Translations under genes and position numbers: made by a program | Notes under the pieces: model-generated | Databases searched by the model: none | Told to the model about the DNA's origin: nothing | What the model saw: only the letters and a program-made list of their open reading frames with translations | Source: Limnobaculum xujianqingii | GTDB lineage: Bacteria > Pseudomonadota > Gammaproteobacteria > Enterobacterales > Enterobacteriaceae | Assembly: GCF_013394855.1 (NCBI RefSeq) | Contig: NZ_JABMLK010000001.1 | Location: forward strand, 2,747,501 to 2,811,500 | Length of the DNA: 64,000 nt | Reading direction: 5' to 3' | Part shown: one piece after another, positions 9,545 through 18,810 of the stretch | Position numbering within the stretch: the first letter of the stretch is position 1 | Layout: each line of letters starts with the position of its first letter

Positions 9545-9581
9545 ACCGGTAGGATTCTGATAGCACAAGAATCTTACCGGT
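9545..9581. terminator. Stem-loop between convergent oxidoreductase and ridA genes
   Basis: ACCGGTAGGATTCT pairs with AGAATCTTACCGGT (14 bp, one wobble) around a 9-base loop, in the 80-base gap between converging genes. The T-tracts on both sides are weak. Confidence 0.55.
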
Positions 9582-9601
9582 GATGGCATTATCAATGAGT
9601 A

Positions 9602-9991
9602 TTAACGACGAACCGCAATAACTTCGATTTCTACTTTTGCATCTTTTGGTAAACGGGCCACTTCCACACAAGAACGCGCCGGGAATGATGGTGCATTATT
9701 CTCTTTAAAGAAGGCCTCATACGCCGCATTAACCGTGCCGAAGTCATTTAAATCTTTAACGAATACGGTAGTCTTTACAATATCAGCCACTTTCAGGCCT
9801 GCTGCTTCAACAATCGCTTTCACGTTTTCTAAAGACTGACGCGCCTGAGCGGCTACATCCTCAGGAAAAGCACCTGTCTTAGGATCAATAGGAAGCTGAC
9901 CAGAAGTGATAATCATACTGCCTAAATCTACGCCCTGTACGTATGGACCAATTGCCGCTGGTGCTTTGTCAGTATTAATAATGTGGGACAT
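9602..9991 (-). CDS. ridA: 2-iminobutanoate/2-iminopropanoate deaminase RidA
   Basis: A 129-aa YjgF/YER057c/UK114-family protein, very close to E. coli RidA (APAAIGPYVQGVDLG, ITSGQLP, VKTTVFVKDLNDF, FPARSCVEVARLPKDA). The trimeric enzyme hydrolyses reactive enamine/imine intermediates released by PLP enzymes. The active-site Arg is in PARSCVEV and the Glu in the C-terminal VEIEVIAV. A GGAG-type ribosome site precedes the ATG. Confidence 0.95.
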   Translation of the reverse strand: MSHIINTDKAPAAIGPYVQGVDLGSMIITSGQLPIDPKTGAFPEDVAAQARQSLENVKAIVEAAGLKVADIVKTTVFVKDLNDFGTVNAAYEAFFKENNAPSFPARSCVEVARLPKDAKVEIEVIAVRR

Positions 9992-10140
9992 GAATTCTCC
10001 TTAGTTTATAAGTGTCGTTTTTGTCATATTGAGATCAATCACGCCGGTCATTATAAGGCGCTTACAGAAAGATGCACCATAAGCCGCGAAACAAAGAAAG
10101 TAAATCCAATAATTCTTAACTATTCGACACATCATACTAA

Positions 10141-10701
<561 letters not shown>

Positions 10702-10844
10702 AGCTATAAATACAGAACCGCTCTGTTTGGTTGCCGATTGGCATGAAATGGGGAATTTTAATTTGAGTATATCAAATTAAATTTTGAGTACATTTCGTCC
10801 ACTAACAACGCAGTGTCCAAATAACCAATTGTGCAAGTGGCCGA

Positions 10845-11076
10845 GCAGGAGGCGCTTAGGCGAGCGCCTCCTGCACCTCCACGCCTTCGCACCCGAATCC
10901 AGGTCGCTACGCGACTTCCCTCCGCCTTCGTTCGGGCTCACGCACCGGCACTGATTCGGTTTATTCGCCTCATCCATGAGGCTCACCCCTACGGGGCCAG
11001 CACGTTGTGCTGTTCAAAATTGCTCCTGCAATTTTGTCCGACGAAGCAGTGCCTCGCCAAACATCCATGTTTGGCG
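10845..11076. repeat. Cascade of perfect small hairpins (candidate structured RNA or repeat element)
   Basis: In order, each a perfect inverted repeat: GCAGGAGGCGCT/AGCGCCTCCTGC (10845-10874, 12 bp, 6-base loop); GTCGC/GCGAC (10903-10915); GCCTCAT/ATGAGGC (10967-10982); CCCC/GGGG (10986-10996); CAGCAC/GTGCTG (10998-11012); CAAAATTGC/GCAATTTTG (11015-11036, loop TCCT); CGCCAAACAT/ATGTTTGGCG (11055-11076). Loops are short and several read TCC/TCCA. The block is GC-richer than its surroundings. Overlapping short open frames on both strands are explained by the hairpins. No family is recognised. Confidence 0.7.
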
Positions 11077-11119
11077 TGCTACCCTCTCTCAGTTGTCGGC
11101 TGAATTCCAGTGCTCAAAT

Positions 11120-11156
11120 AAAAAAGGTCAAGGGATAACATCCTTGACCTAAAAAA
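11120..11156. terminator. Bidirectional terminator downstream of argI
   Basis: AGGTCAAGG (11125-11133) and CCTTGACCT (11142-11150) form a 9-bp stem with an 8-base loop and A/T runs on both sides. On the minus strand it ends argI transcription; on the plus strand it would also stop any transcript through the hairpin cascade. Confidence 0.82.
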
Positions 11157-11196
11157 CTTTCCTAAATCTATTTTATTACCTGTTTCACTGAAAGAA

Positions 11197-12207
11197 TTAA
11201 TACGATACTGCTAATGTCGCCACCATCACCGCTTTAATGCTATGCATCCGATTCTCCGCCTGATCAAACACCACACTATGCACCGATTCAAACACCTCGT
11301 CCGTGACTTCCATACCGCCGTGCAATCCATACTGTTCTGCCATCTGTTTGCCCATTACGGTTTGGTCATCATGAAACGCAGGCAGGCAGTGGAGAAATTT
11401 CACCTGTGGGTTATGCGTTAGCTCAATCATAGCCTGATTAACCTGATAAGGCTTGAGTAAAGCAATACGCTCTTTCCATACCTCTTTTGGCTCACCCATC
11501 GACACCCAAACATCGGTATACAGGTAATCAACCCCTTCAACTCCCTGAGCGACATTTTCCGTCAGGGTAATACGGGCTCCGGTCTTTTTAGCAATTGCCT
11601 GACAGCTCTCCACCAGTGACTCCTGTGGCCAGCAGGCTTTTGGTGCCACCAGACGGATATCCATTCCCATCAGCGCGGCCCCTTCCAGCAGGGAATTTCC
11701 CATATTGTTACGGGCATCCCCTAAATAAGCGAATTTAATCTGGGACAAGGATTTTTGCGGGGAATGTTCCTGCATGGTCAATAAATCGGCCAAAATCTGT
11801 GTGGGATGAAATTCATCCGTCAGACCGTTCCATACCGGGACGCCGGAGAATTCAGCTAACGTCTCAACAATCTTCTGACCAAAACCGCGATATTGAATAC
11901 CATCATACATACGCCCTAATACCCGGGCGGTGTCTTTAATCGATTCTTTATGCCCAATCTGACTACCGCTTGGACCAAGATAAGTCACTCTTGCACCCTG
12001 ATCGAAAGCAGCGACTTCAAAAGCGCAGCGCGTACGCGTGGAGTCCTTCTCAAAGATTAAGGCAATGTTCTTACCGTTTAGCAACGGCTGCTCAATTCCA
12101 CTTTTTTTATCTTTTTTTAGTTTGGCGGACAAAGCCAGCAATGCGGCAATTTCATTTGGACTAAAATCAAGTAACCGAAGCAGATGACGCTGGTAAAACT
12201 GAGGCAT
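11197..12207 (-). CDS. argI: Ornithine carbamoyltransferase
   Basis: A 336-aa anabolic OTCase converting carbamoyl phosphate and ornithine to citrulline in arginine synthesis. Motifs are [12 protein letters not shown] (carbamoyl-phosphate loop), [11 protein letters not shown], the ornithine-binding DVWVSMG and HCLPAFHD. Almost collinear with E. coli ArgI/ArgF; the symbol argI is chosen because the neighbours are tabA and rraB. Two ARG boxes upstream indicate ArgR repression. A bidirectional terminator follows. Confidence 0.96.
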   Translation of the reverse strand: MPQFYQRHLLRLLDFSPNEIAALLALSAKLKKDKKSGIEQPLLNGKNIALIFEKDSTRTRCAFEVAAFDQGARVTYLGPSGSQIGHKESIKDTARVLGRMYDGIQYRGFGQKIVETLAEFSGVPVWNGLTDEFHPTQILADLLTMQEHSPQKSLSQIKFAYLGDARNNMGNSLLEGAALMGMDIRLVAPKACWPQESLVESCQAIAKKTGARITLTENVAQGVEGVDYLYTDVWVSMGEPKEVWKERIALLKPYQVNQAMIELTHNPQVKFLHCLPAFHDDQTVMGKQMAEQYGLHGGMEVTDEVFESVHSVVFDQAENRMHSIKAVMVATLAVSY

Positions 12208-12249
12208 TGGGTTGTCTCCCTGAGCTTAATATAGAAGATATCACGATAA

Positions 12250-12288
12250 ATTGAATTAAAAATCAATTTATATGAATTAATATTCACA
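12250..12288 (-). promoter_or_regulatory. Tandem ARG boxes (ArgR operator) of argI
   Basis: Two 18-base ARG boxes separated by 3 bases: 12250-12267 (ATTGAATTAAAAATCAAT, one mismatch in the TGAAT-N4-ATTCA core) and 12271-12288 (TATGAATTAATATTCACA, perfect core). The pair lies 43-81 bases upstream of the argI start, the standard ArgR hexamer arrangement. Confidence 0.88.
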
Positions 12289-12387
12289 ATCAACCTGATA
12301 ATACAGAAAACTTTCTCTTTCCTGTGGAGCTACCGGTTGCACTATGTGAGAATACCGCTAACTGACCATCCTAATGGGAAAAATATC

Positions 12388-12822
12388 ATGGCTAACGACG
12401 AACTAAGTATCCTGCTGGAAGAACAACGCGAAGAAACTCGCCTGATTATCGAAGAGCTGCTGGAAGATGGCAGCGACCCTGATGCACTGTACGCTATCGA
12501 GCACCATTTCTCTGCGGAAGATTTCGATACCCTGGAAAAAGCCGCAGTCGAAGCGTTTAAACTCGGTTATGAAGTTACCGAACCGGAAGAATTAGAAGTA
12601 GAAGATGGCTTAATCGTTCTTTGTTGTGACGTGATCAGTGAAGTTTCCCTCAACGCTGATATCATTGATAAACAAGTTGAACAGCTGATTAAGCTGGCGG
12701 ATCGCTACGATATCAATTACGACGGTTGGGGCACCTATTTCGAAGATCCTAACGGTAGCGATGATGATGAGGACGACGGCGAATATCCTATGGATGAGGA
12801 TGATAACGGAACACGCCATTAA
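12388..12822 (+). CDS. rraB: Regulator of RNase E activity B
   Basis: A 144-aa acidic protein that binds RNase E and inhibits its action on a subset of transcripts. Close to E. coli Rra[70 protein letters not shown], and a highly acidic tail ([17 protein letters not shown]) ending in RH. I use the MANDELS start; an upstream in-frame ATG adds 17 residues with no family support. Confidence 0.95.
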   Translation: MANDELSILLEEQREETRLIIEELLEDGSDPDALYAIEHHFSAEDFDTLEKAAVEAFKLGYEVTEPEELEVEDGLIVLCCDVISEVSLNADIIDKQVEQLIKLADRYDINYDGWGTYFEDPNGSDDDEDDGEYPMDEDDNGTRH

Positions 12823-12847
12823 TTTTCATTAACTGGAGGTTGATTGC

Positions 12848-13696
12848 ATGGCCAGACAGCACATGCGTTATATCACTTTGCCTAGCGGGGACGATGTCCC
12901 GGTATTTGGTCAGGGTACCTGGTTTATGGGGGAGCGCAGCTCCGATATTCAACGCGAAGTTCAAACCCTGCGTCATGGTATTGAGCGGGGTTTGTCACTG
13001 ATTGATACCGCAGAGATGTACGCTGATGGTGGTGCCGAACGGGTAGTCGGAGCGGCAATTAAAGGCTGTCGCGACGATGTGTTTCTGGTAAGTAAAGTGC
13101 TTCCCGGTAATGCCAGTGCTCAGGGAACTATTGCTGCCTGTGAAGGCAGCTTAAAGCGCATGGGCACAGAGTATATTGACCTCTACCTGCTGCACTGGCG
13201 AGGCCATGTTCCACTGGAAGAGACGGTTAACGCTCTGGAAGATTTAGTGGAACAAGGGAAAATTGGCCAATGGGGCGTCAGCAACTTTGATGTCGACGAT
13301 CTGGAAGAGCTGATGACCATTGTGGACAATGAGCGAATTGCTACCAATCAGGTACTGTATAACCTGTCTCGTAGGGGGATTGAATACGACCTGTTGCCAT
13401 GGTGTCGCAGTAATAGTATGCCGGTTATGGCCTATTCCCCTATTGAACAGGCTCGCCTGCTGGAGCACCCTGCTCTGGTAGAAGTGGCAAAGCGCCACCA
13501 TGCCACACCGGCGCAAATAGCTCTGGCCTGGGTATTACGCGACCATAATATTATTACTATTCCGAAGGCTTCCAGCGTTGAACATATGATAGAGAATATT
13601 GGTAGTTTAAGTATTCATCTGGAACATGAAGATTACGTTACGCTGGATGCGGCATTCCCGCCGCCATCACGGAAGAAACCTTTAGAAATGCTTTAA
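12848..13696 (+). CDS. Aldo/keto reductase (YeaE-like)
   Basis: A 282-aa NADPH-dependent (beta/alpha)8 aldo/keto reductase resembling E. coli YeaE over its full length. The catalytic tetrad is visible: Asp and Tyr in LIDTAEMYADGGAE, Lys in LVSKVLPG and His in YLLHWRGH. The NADPH site is in IPKASSVEHMIENIG. GGAGG lies 10 bases before the ATG. It is 25 bases after rraB and could be co-transcribed; a strong terminator follows. Substrates are probably small aldehydes such as methylglyoxal, by family only. Confidence 0.88.
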   Translation: MARQHMRYITLPSGDDVPVFGQGTWFMGERSSDIQREVQTLRHGIERGLSLIDTAEMYADGGAERVVGAAIKGCRDDVFLVSKVLPGNASAQGTIAACEGSLKRMGTEYIDLYLLHWRGHVPLEETVNALEDLVEQGKIGQWGVSNFDVDDLEELMTIVDNERIATNQVLYNLSRRGIEYDLLPWCRSNSMPVMAYSPIEQARLLEHPALVEVAKRHHATPAQIALAWVLRDHNIITIPKASSVEHMIENIGSLSIHLEHEDYVTLDAAFPPPSRKKPLEML

Positions 13697-13706
13697 CCGC
13701 CTGTAA

Positions 13707-13753
13707 AACGGACGAATAAAATGGCAAACACTTTTATTCGTCCGTTATTATTT
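13707..13753 (+). terminator. Rho-independent terminator after the aldo/keto reductase
   Basis: A perfect 15-bp stem AACGGACGAATAAAA / TTTTATTCGTCCGTT with a 10-base loop, followed by ATTATTT. It insulates the ter island from the core genes to its left. Confidence 0.9.
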
Positions 13754-13982
13754 CAATCAAAATCAATTGATTTGCATCCATATCGAATTTTTATAAATCA
13801 ATTAGTTACATAAATCATCATTAACTATTATTAACTCATCTTCTGGCCGCCAAAAGCCTTGCCGACACATACCCATCAACATTTACCACAGGTTTAAGAT
13901 CAGTGGTTGCGTTACTGATGAAATCAATTAATATCTTGGCATCACTTGATAAAACTTATCGTTATATTCAGTAAGGATACTC

Positions 13983-14621
13983 ATGAGAAGACTTCCGATT
14001 TACCTGATGCTGGACACTTCTGGTTCGATGACCGGAGAACCCATTGAAGCAGTAAAAAATGGCGTTCAGACCCTGTTATCAACCCTACGACAGGATCCCT
14101 ATGCATTAGAAACCGCCTATCTTTCCGTTATCACCTTCGATTCATCTGCCCGACAAGTTATCCCTCTCACTGAACTGCTTAACTTTAAATCCCCTGATTT
14201 AGTAGCGACCGGTACAACCGCCTTCGGTGAAGCCTTATCACTACTGGCCAGCAGCATTGAGAATGAAGTTCAAAAAACCACGGCAGAAATTAAAGGTGAC
14301 TGGCGTCCGCTGGTCTTTATCATGACCGACGGTGCACCAACCGATGACTGGCGTAAAGGTCTGGCTGACTTTGAGAAAGCGCGTACCGGCGTGGTCGTAG
14401 CCTGTGCCGCAGGTCAGCATGCGGATACCTCCGTACTACAGGAAGTCACCGAAGTGGTACTGCAACTCGATACCGCGGATTCCAATTCCATCAAAGCCTT
14501 CTTTAAATGGGTATCTGCCAGTATTTCAGTCGGTAGCCAAAAGGTTGATTCAGGACAAAAAGAAGTGACCGGCCTGGATGATTTACCTCCACCACCACCA
14601 GAAGTTAACGTTGTACTTTAA
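13983..14621 (+). CDS. terY1: TerY-type von Willebrand factor A protein (first copy)
   Basis: A 212-aa single vWA domain. The MIDAS metal site starts at DTSGSM (residues 11-16), with the Thr loop VATGTTAFGEAL and Asp in MTDGAPTD. It is the first gene of the rightward ter signalling unit and has AAGGA before the ATG. TerY proteins are thought to act as metal-dependent adaptors with TerD-family proteins, a phosphatase and a kinase. The tail ends LPPPPPEVNVVL, closely matched by the next vWA paralogue. terX follows 24 bases later. Confidence 0.88.
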   Translation: MRRLPIYLMLDTSGSMTGEPIEAVKNGVQTLLSTLRQDPYALETAYLSVITFDSSARQVIPLTELLNFKSPDLVATGTTAFGEALSLLASSIENEVQKTTAEIKGDWRPLVFIMTDGAPTDDWRKGLADFEKARTGVVVACAAGQHADTSVLQEVTEVVLQLDTADSNSIKAFFKWVSASISVGSQKVDSGQKEVTGLDDLPPPPPEVNVVL

Positions 14622-14645
14622 CGGAATTAAAATTAAGGAGAAGTT

Positions 14646-15287
14646 ATGGCTGTTAGTTTAAGCAAAGGACAAGGCGTTAGTTTAAAGAAGAATGAGTTCG
14701 ATTTATCTTCAGTAACCATTGGTTTAGGCTGGGATATCAACGAAGAGAAAAAAGGCTTCTTTGGTAGTCTGATGGGTAAAAAAAGCGAAGATTACGATTT
14801 AGATGTTGCTGCCTTCTTATGTGATGAGAATGGCAAAGTCAGAGATCTGGGTAACGAAACCAATGGCCGCCCGACATTAATTAATGGCGACATTGTTTTC
14901 TTTAACAGCCAGAAACATAAATCAGGCCAAATCTGGTTAACCGGCGATAACCGTACCGGTGAAGGCGACGGTGATGATGAGCAAATCATTGCTAAATTAA
15001 ATACCCTGAGCCCGGAATACGCCAAAATTGTATTTATTGTACAGATCTACAAAGGTCAGGAGTTAAAGCAAAACTTTGGCAAAGTGAAGAACGCCTATAT
15101 TCGCGCAGTTGATGCCAAAAATGTCGAAATGGCGCGTTTCAACCTGTCCGGTGGTGCTGAATATGCCAACCAGTGTTCACTGCTGTTTGCTGAATTAGTC
15201 AGAGAAGACAGCGGTTGGAAGCTTAACGCTATCGGTGAACCATCACCTTCAGACAGCTTTGTATCATATCTGAAGGACTACGTTTAA
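14646..15287 (+). CDS. terX: TerX-type TerD-domain protein
   Basis: A 213-aa TerD-domain protein. It has the N-terminal [15 protein letters not shown], the Ca-binding acidic cluster DYDLDVAAFL, and the family signature [13 protein letters not shown], followed by KIVFIVQIYKG and a FxxLVREDSGWK C-terminal block. It carries an insertion GFFGSLMGKKSED between the first strands, as in TerX/TerZ rather than TerD/TerE. It lies between two terY genes, the order also seen in plasmid ter loci. Its stop overlaps the next start (TAATG), so translation is probably coupled. Confidence 0.87.
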   Translation: MAVSLSKGQGVSLKKNEFDLSSVTIGLGWDINEEKKGFFGSLMGKKSEDYDLDVAAFLCDENGKVRDLGNETNGRPTLINGDIVFFNSQKHKSGQIWLTGDNRTGEGDGDDEQIIAKLNTLSPEYAKIVFIVQIYKGQELKQNFGKVKNAYIRAVDAKNVEMARFNLSGGAEYANQCSLLFAELVREDSGWKLNAIGEPSPSDSFVSYLKDYV

Positions 15288-15925
15288 TGAGAAGGCTACC
15301 CGTCTATATTTTGCTGGATACATCGGGCTCAATGCGTGGGGAGCCTATTCATTCAGTCAATGTTGGCATTCAGGCCATGCTCAATGCGCTTAAGCAAGAT
15401 CCTTATGCATTAGAAAGCGTGCATATTTCGATTATCACCTTTGATAACGAAGCCAGAGAGCATATCCCACTGACCGCACTGGAAAACTTCCAGTTTACTG
15501 ACATTGAAGTACCCAGTGCCGGTGGAACCTTTATGGGTGCGGGTCTTGAATTACTGATTGAACTGGTAGACCGCGACGTTAAGCGTTCAACCGAAGATCA
15601 AAAAGGTGACTGGCGACCGCTGGTATTCCTGATGACCGACGGTAGTCCATCGGATGCTTATGCCTATACTCAGGCAATTGGCGAAATCAAGAAACGTCCT
15701 TTTGGTTCAATTATCGCCTGTGCCGCAGGACCTAAAGCCAAACATGAGTATCTGACCCAGCTAACCGATCAAGTGGTTTCTCTCGATACATTAGATTCCA
15801 CTGCCTTTTCCAGCTTCTTCAAATGGGTATCGGCAAGCGTTTCCATTGGTAGCAGTAGTGCAGGGATTGCAGACACACAAAGTACCCTCCCTCCTCCTCC
15901 TCCGGAAATTCAACTGGTTCTGTAA
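15287..15925 (+). CDS. terY2: TerY-type vWA protein (second copy)
   Basis: A 212-aa vWA protein paralogous to the first (same length, MRRLPVYILLDTSGSMRGEP, GGTFMGAGLELL, FLMTDGSPSD). The MIDAS residues are intact. Its start overlaps the terX stop by one base. The C-terminus LPPPPPEIQLVL repeats the tail of the first copy, although the sequence just before it differs. A terminator-like hairpin follows, so this may be the last gene of a first sub-operon. Confidence 0.88.
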   Translation: MRRLPVYILLDTSGSMRGEPIHSVNVGIQAMLNALKQDPYALESVHISIITFDNEAREHIPLTALENFQFTDIEVPSAGGTFMGAGLELLIELVDRDVKRSTEDQKGDWRPLVFLMTDGSPSDAYAYTQAIGEIKKRPFGSIIACAAGPKAKHEYLTQLTDQVVSLDTLDSTAFSSFFKWVSASVSIGSSSAGIADTQSTLPPPPPEIQLVL

Positions 15926-15930
15926 AATCC

Positions 15931-15968
15931 GAATGGCAAAGCTCAGATATGCTTTGCCATTCTTATTT
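15931..15968 (+). terminator. Terminator-like hairpin between terY2 and terY3
   Basis: A perfect 12-bp stem GAATGGCAAAGC / GCTTTGCCATTC with an 8-base loop, followed by TTATTT, 5 bases after the terY2 stop. Incomplete read-through here would uncouple terY1-terX-terY2 from terY3-phosphatase-kinase. Confidence 0.75.
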
Positions 15969-16008
15969 ACGCTCATCTGGCTGAACCTATAACGTTTGGT
16001 ACTAACGG

Positions 16009-16064
16009 CTATTTTTACCTAAAGGTCATTTCAATCACAGATGATGGCCTTCAAGTAAAAATAG
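16009..16064 (+). promoter_or_regulatory. Second long inverted repeat in the terY3 leader
   Basis: CTATTTTTAC (16009-16018) pairs with GTAAAAATAG (16055-16064). Inside it AAGGTCAT (16022-16029) pairs with ATGGCCTT (16044-16051), with one wobble. The two-part stem ends 30 bases before the terY3 ATG. Either a leader RNA structure or a protein-binding palindrome. Confidence 0.5.
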
Positions 16065-16093
16065 AACTCAAATTGACATAAAGGATTTAGGTT

Positions 16094-17134
16094 ATGAGAA
16101 GACTTCCCATTTTTTTCGTTCTCGATTGCTCCGAATCGATGATTGGAGAAAATCTGAAAAAGCTCAATGATGGTCTGCAAATGATCATTAGCGATCTAAA
16201 ACGAGATCCCCACGCGCTGGAAACGGTTTATATCTCCGTTATCGCCTTTGCCGGTATAGCTAAAACCATTGCACCATTGGTTGAGGTGGTTTCATTTTAT
16301 CCACCAAGATTACCTCTTGGCGGTGGAACCTCCCTTGGTGGTGCGCTTGATGAACTGGCCTATCAAATCGACCGCAATGTAATAAAAACTACCGCCGACC
16401 GCAAAGGGGACTGGAAACCTATTGTTTATTTACTGACTGATGGTCGCCCTACGGATAATTACACCGACACGGTTAAACGCTGGAAAGAACAGTACTCGAA
16501 AAAAGCCAACCTGATTGCTATTGGCCTTGGCCAGTCTGCGGACCTCAACATACTACGTCAGTTAACCGATAACGTATTGCTATTTGAAGATACCCAAGAG
16601 GGTGACTTCACTAAATTTGTAAAATGGATCACCGCCTCGGTGGTAGCCCACAGCCGTAGCGTTGGTGAAGAGCCGCCTCCACTATTGTCTAAAACCGATG
16701 AAATTGTGCGTTTAGCCAAAGATGAAGTGGCACGCGCTTATGATGATTCATGTGTAACGCTGGTGGGTCGTTGTAATAAAACAGAACGTCCATATCTGAT
16801 CAAATATGAGCGTCCTAACGTTAATACCTCATCACTTAATTTTAAGCTAAATCTTAATCGCTTTAACTTAACCGGCTGCTTCCCCATTGATGAAGATTAC
16901 TTCTCGTGGAGCGATAACTCAGTATCGACTCTGCAAGTTAACACCTCAGAACTGGAAGGCGTACCTGGTTGCCCACACTGTGGTAACTCAACGGCTTTTG
17001 CCGTTTGCGGTTGTGGAAAGTTAATCTGCGTTAATGGCCCGGAAGTGGTCAATTGCCCGTGGTGCAAACAGACCATTAAGTTTAACGATCACGGTAGCGA
17101 CCATGATTTTGACGTAAACAGAGGGAAAGGCTAA
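16094..17134 (+). CDS. terY3: TerY3: vWA domain fused to a C-terminal zinc-ribbon region
   Basis: 346 aa. Residues 1-190 are a vWA domain with a variant MIDAS (DCSESM instead of DTSGSM) and GGGTSLGGAL. After a proline-rich linker (EEPPPLL), the C-terminal 120 residues form the TerY-C zinc-ribbon region with cysteines in CPHCG, CGCGKLIC and CPWC. That arrangement is seen in vWA proteins next to PP2C and kinase genes. The stop is directly followed by the phosphatase ATG, so they form one unit. Likely a metal-sensing scaffold for the phosphatase/kinase pair (inference). Confidence 0.87.
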   Translation: MRRLPIFFVLDCSESMIGENLKKLNDGLQMIISDLKRDPHALETVYISVIAFAGIAKTIAPLVEVVSFYPPRLPLGGGTSLGGALDELAYQIDRNVIKTTADRKGDWKPIVYLLTDGRPTDNYTDTVKRWKEQYSKKANLIAIGLGQSADLNILRQLTDNVLLFEDTQEGDFTKFVKWITASVVAHSRSVGEEPPPLLSKTDEIVRLAKDEVARAYDDSCVTLVGRCNKTERPYLIKYERPNVNTSSLNFKLNLNRFNLTGCFPIDEDYFSWSDNSVSTLQVNTSELEGVPGCPHCGNSTAFAVCGCGKLICVNGPEVVNCPWCKQTIKFNDHGSDHDFDVNRGKG

Positions 17135-18790
17135 ATGACAAATAATACGCGAGCGCTGCTGACTGCTGGACTAAGCAATGTAACGCCACGTTTATCTGAA
17201 CTCGAACTCAGCCATCTGGAAAAACAGGCTGAGATTCAGCACATACTCAGTCGCTTCAGTCAGGAGCTGAATGAAAAAGTTCAGCAACTTAATGCACCAC
17301 CGCCCCTGTCTCCAGAGTCAATTGATCAAGCTGAACCCGTTTCGAAAACCACGTCAGTGGATGAAATAATGCCAGCGGCAACAGAGAGTGATATCACTGC
17401 AGATAATAATCCTCCTACCACATTCGCTCAAAATGACAACGAAGCGCCACTGGAAATCGCTCTGGTTGCTGAAGACATTATCATCTGCATTAATTCAGAG
17501 GCTAACACAGCAGCAGAAATGAGCGAGCCACCTCCCACCGAGGTCGCGGTACCAATTTCACCACTGAGACCGGGGCAGGTTCCCGTTCAGTCTGCTGTTC
17601 CGGCCACAGCACCTAAAGAGGCATCAATGCCAAAAGTTAATTTTGCCTTCGCCAATGCCAGAGTGGGTACTGCCTATCTCTCCAGAATTGACGCCAGCAG
17701 CCATTACGGTGAACCAGTGACTGTCCAGGAAATTAAGTTTAGCCATGATATTGGCATTAGCTTTAATCCTGAAACTCAGGAGTTATACGGTACACCAAGC
17801 ATTGATGGTGATTATCAGCTGTTTATCAAATGGACTATCGATGGGAAATCATCCCACACCTCAGAAGCATTAATGATTGTTAATCCCGATCCACGCAGCC
17901 TGTGGAAAATCATCGAGCCACCGGCAGACGATAAGTATTTTAAATCCAACACTGATCATCAAATGATCGATCAGGATGGGGTTAAAATTGCCGCCGCCAG
18001 CCGTCGCGGTCGTTCTCATGAACATGTTGGTTCATTCAGAGACGATGACTTTTTTATCTCTCATGATAGCGAAACCGACTGGAGCATTATGATCGTCGCC
18101 GATGGTGCCGGTAGTGCTCAAAACTCGCGACGTGGTTCACAGCTGGCCTCACAGACGGCGGGAAGCTATCTGAGTAAGCAAATGCAGGGCGAACTGGGGC
18201 AAAAGTTGAAATCCCTGATTCAAGACTGGCAGCCTGAGTCACAAAAACAGATCGGTCCCCTGTTCTCTGACCTATACAGAAATGCAGCTAAACTGGCGGT
18301 GAATGCCATCGAAAGCGAAGCTATCGATATGGCCCAGACCACCAAGTCTTACTCCACCACGCTGCTGGCAACGGTGTCTATTCGTATCAATGATGAACTG
18401 TTTGCTGCGGCATTCTGGATGGGCGATGGCGCTATTGCTGCTTACGGCCCGGTTGGAAAAGTGCGTTTACTGGGAATGCCGGACAGCGGCGAATACGCCG
18501 GTCAGACTCGTTTTCTGGATAACGATGCAATTAATGACAGCAGCTTTAATAACCGCATTATGATTGGAAAATGGACTGAAATTACCCATCTGATACTGAT
18601 GACCGATGGCGTATCTGATCCCTATTTTGAAACGGATAACGGACTGATCTCCAGCGATAAGTGGGATCTTCTGGTTAATGAAATTCTACCTTGCCTTCAA
18701 TCTGACCAAGCCGCAGAGAAACTCACAGAGTGGTTAAATTTCTTCTCGCCGGGTAATCATGACGATCGCACCATAGCTGTTAGCTGGTAA
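17135..18790 (+). CDS. PP2C-type Ser/Thr phosphatase with Ig-like domain
   Basis: 551 aa. The N-terminus (1-50) is helical. Residues ~50-165 are a low-complexity Pro/Ala/Glu linker. About 165-245 look like an Ig-like fold (ARVGTAYLSRIDA...ISFNPETQELYGTPSIDGDY). The C-terminal half is a PP2C phosphatase with metal-binding IMIVADGAGS, WMGDGAIAAY, LMTDGVSDP and the closing HDDRTIAV. The kinase follows 20 bases downstream. A paired phosphatase and kinase beside TerY3 implies reversible phosphorylation of Ter components. Substrates are unknown. Confidence 0.87.
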   Translation: MTNNTRALLTAGLSNVTPRLSELELSHLEKQAEIQHILSRFSQELNEKVQQLNAPPPLSPESIDQAEPVSKTTSVDEIMPAATESDITADNNPPTTFAQNDNEAPLEIALVAEDIIICINSEANTAAEMSEPPPTEVAVPISPLRPGQVPVQSAVPATAPKEASMPKVNFAFANARVGTAYLSRIDASSHYGEPVTVQEIKFSHDIGISFNPETQELYGTPSIDGDYQLFIKWTIDGKSSHTSEALMIVNPDPRSLWKIIEPPADDKYFKSNTDHQMIDQDGVKIAAASRRGRSHEHVGSFRDDDFFISHDSETDWSIMIVADGAGSAQNSRRGSQLASQTAGSYLSKQMQGELGQKLKSLIQDWQPESQKQIGPLFSDLYRNAAKLAVNAIESEAIDMAQTTKSYSTTLLATVSIRINDELFAAAFWMGDGAIAAYGPVGKVRLLGMPDSGEYAGQTRFLDNDAINDSSFNNRIMIGKWTEITHLILMTDGVSDPYFETDNGLISSDKWDLLVNEILPCLQSDQAAEKLTEWLNFFSPGNHDDRTIAVSW

Positions 18791-18810
18791 TGCAGAAAGG
18801 ATAAGTTTAC

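Larger units (their letters stand above)
10702..11196. other. Intergenic region tabA-argI with hairpin cascade
   Basis: About 495 bases with no convincing gene. The first ~100 bases are AT-rich. Bases 10845-11076 are a GC-rich block of consecutive small inverted repeats (annotated separately), and the argI terminator lies at 11120-11156. E. coli has yjgL between tabA and argI; no trace of it is visible here. Confidence 0.7.

Noticed and set aside
10837..11080. CRISPR array
   Set aside because: The repeated structure consists of different palindromes, not identical repeats with spacers. No cas gene is present.
10777..11103. Open frames of 69 and 90 codons on the two strands across the tabA-argI gap
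   Set aside because: Both run through the inverted-repeat cascade, have no ribosome site and encode low-complexity Arg/Pro/Cys-rich products unlike any protein. The hairpins explain the open frames.
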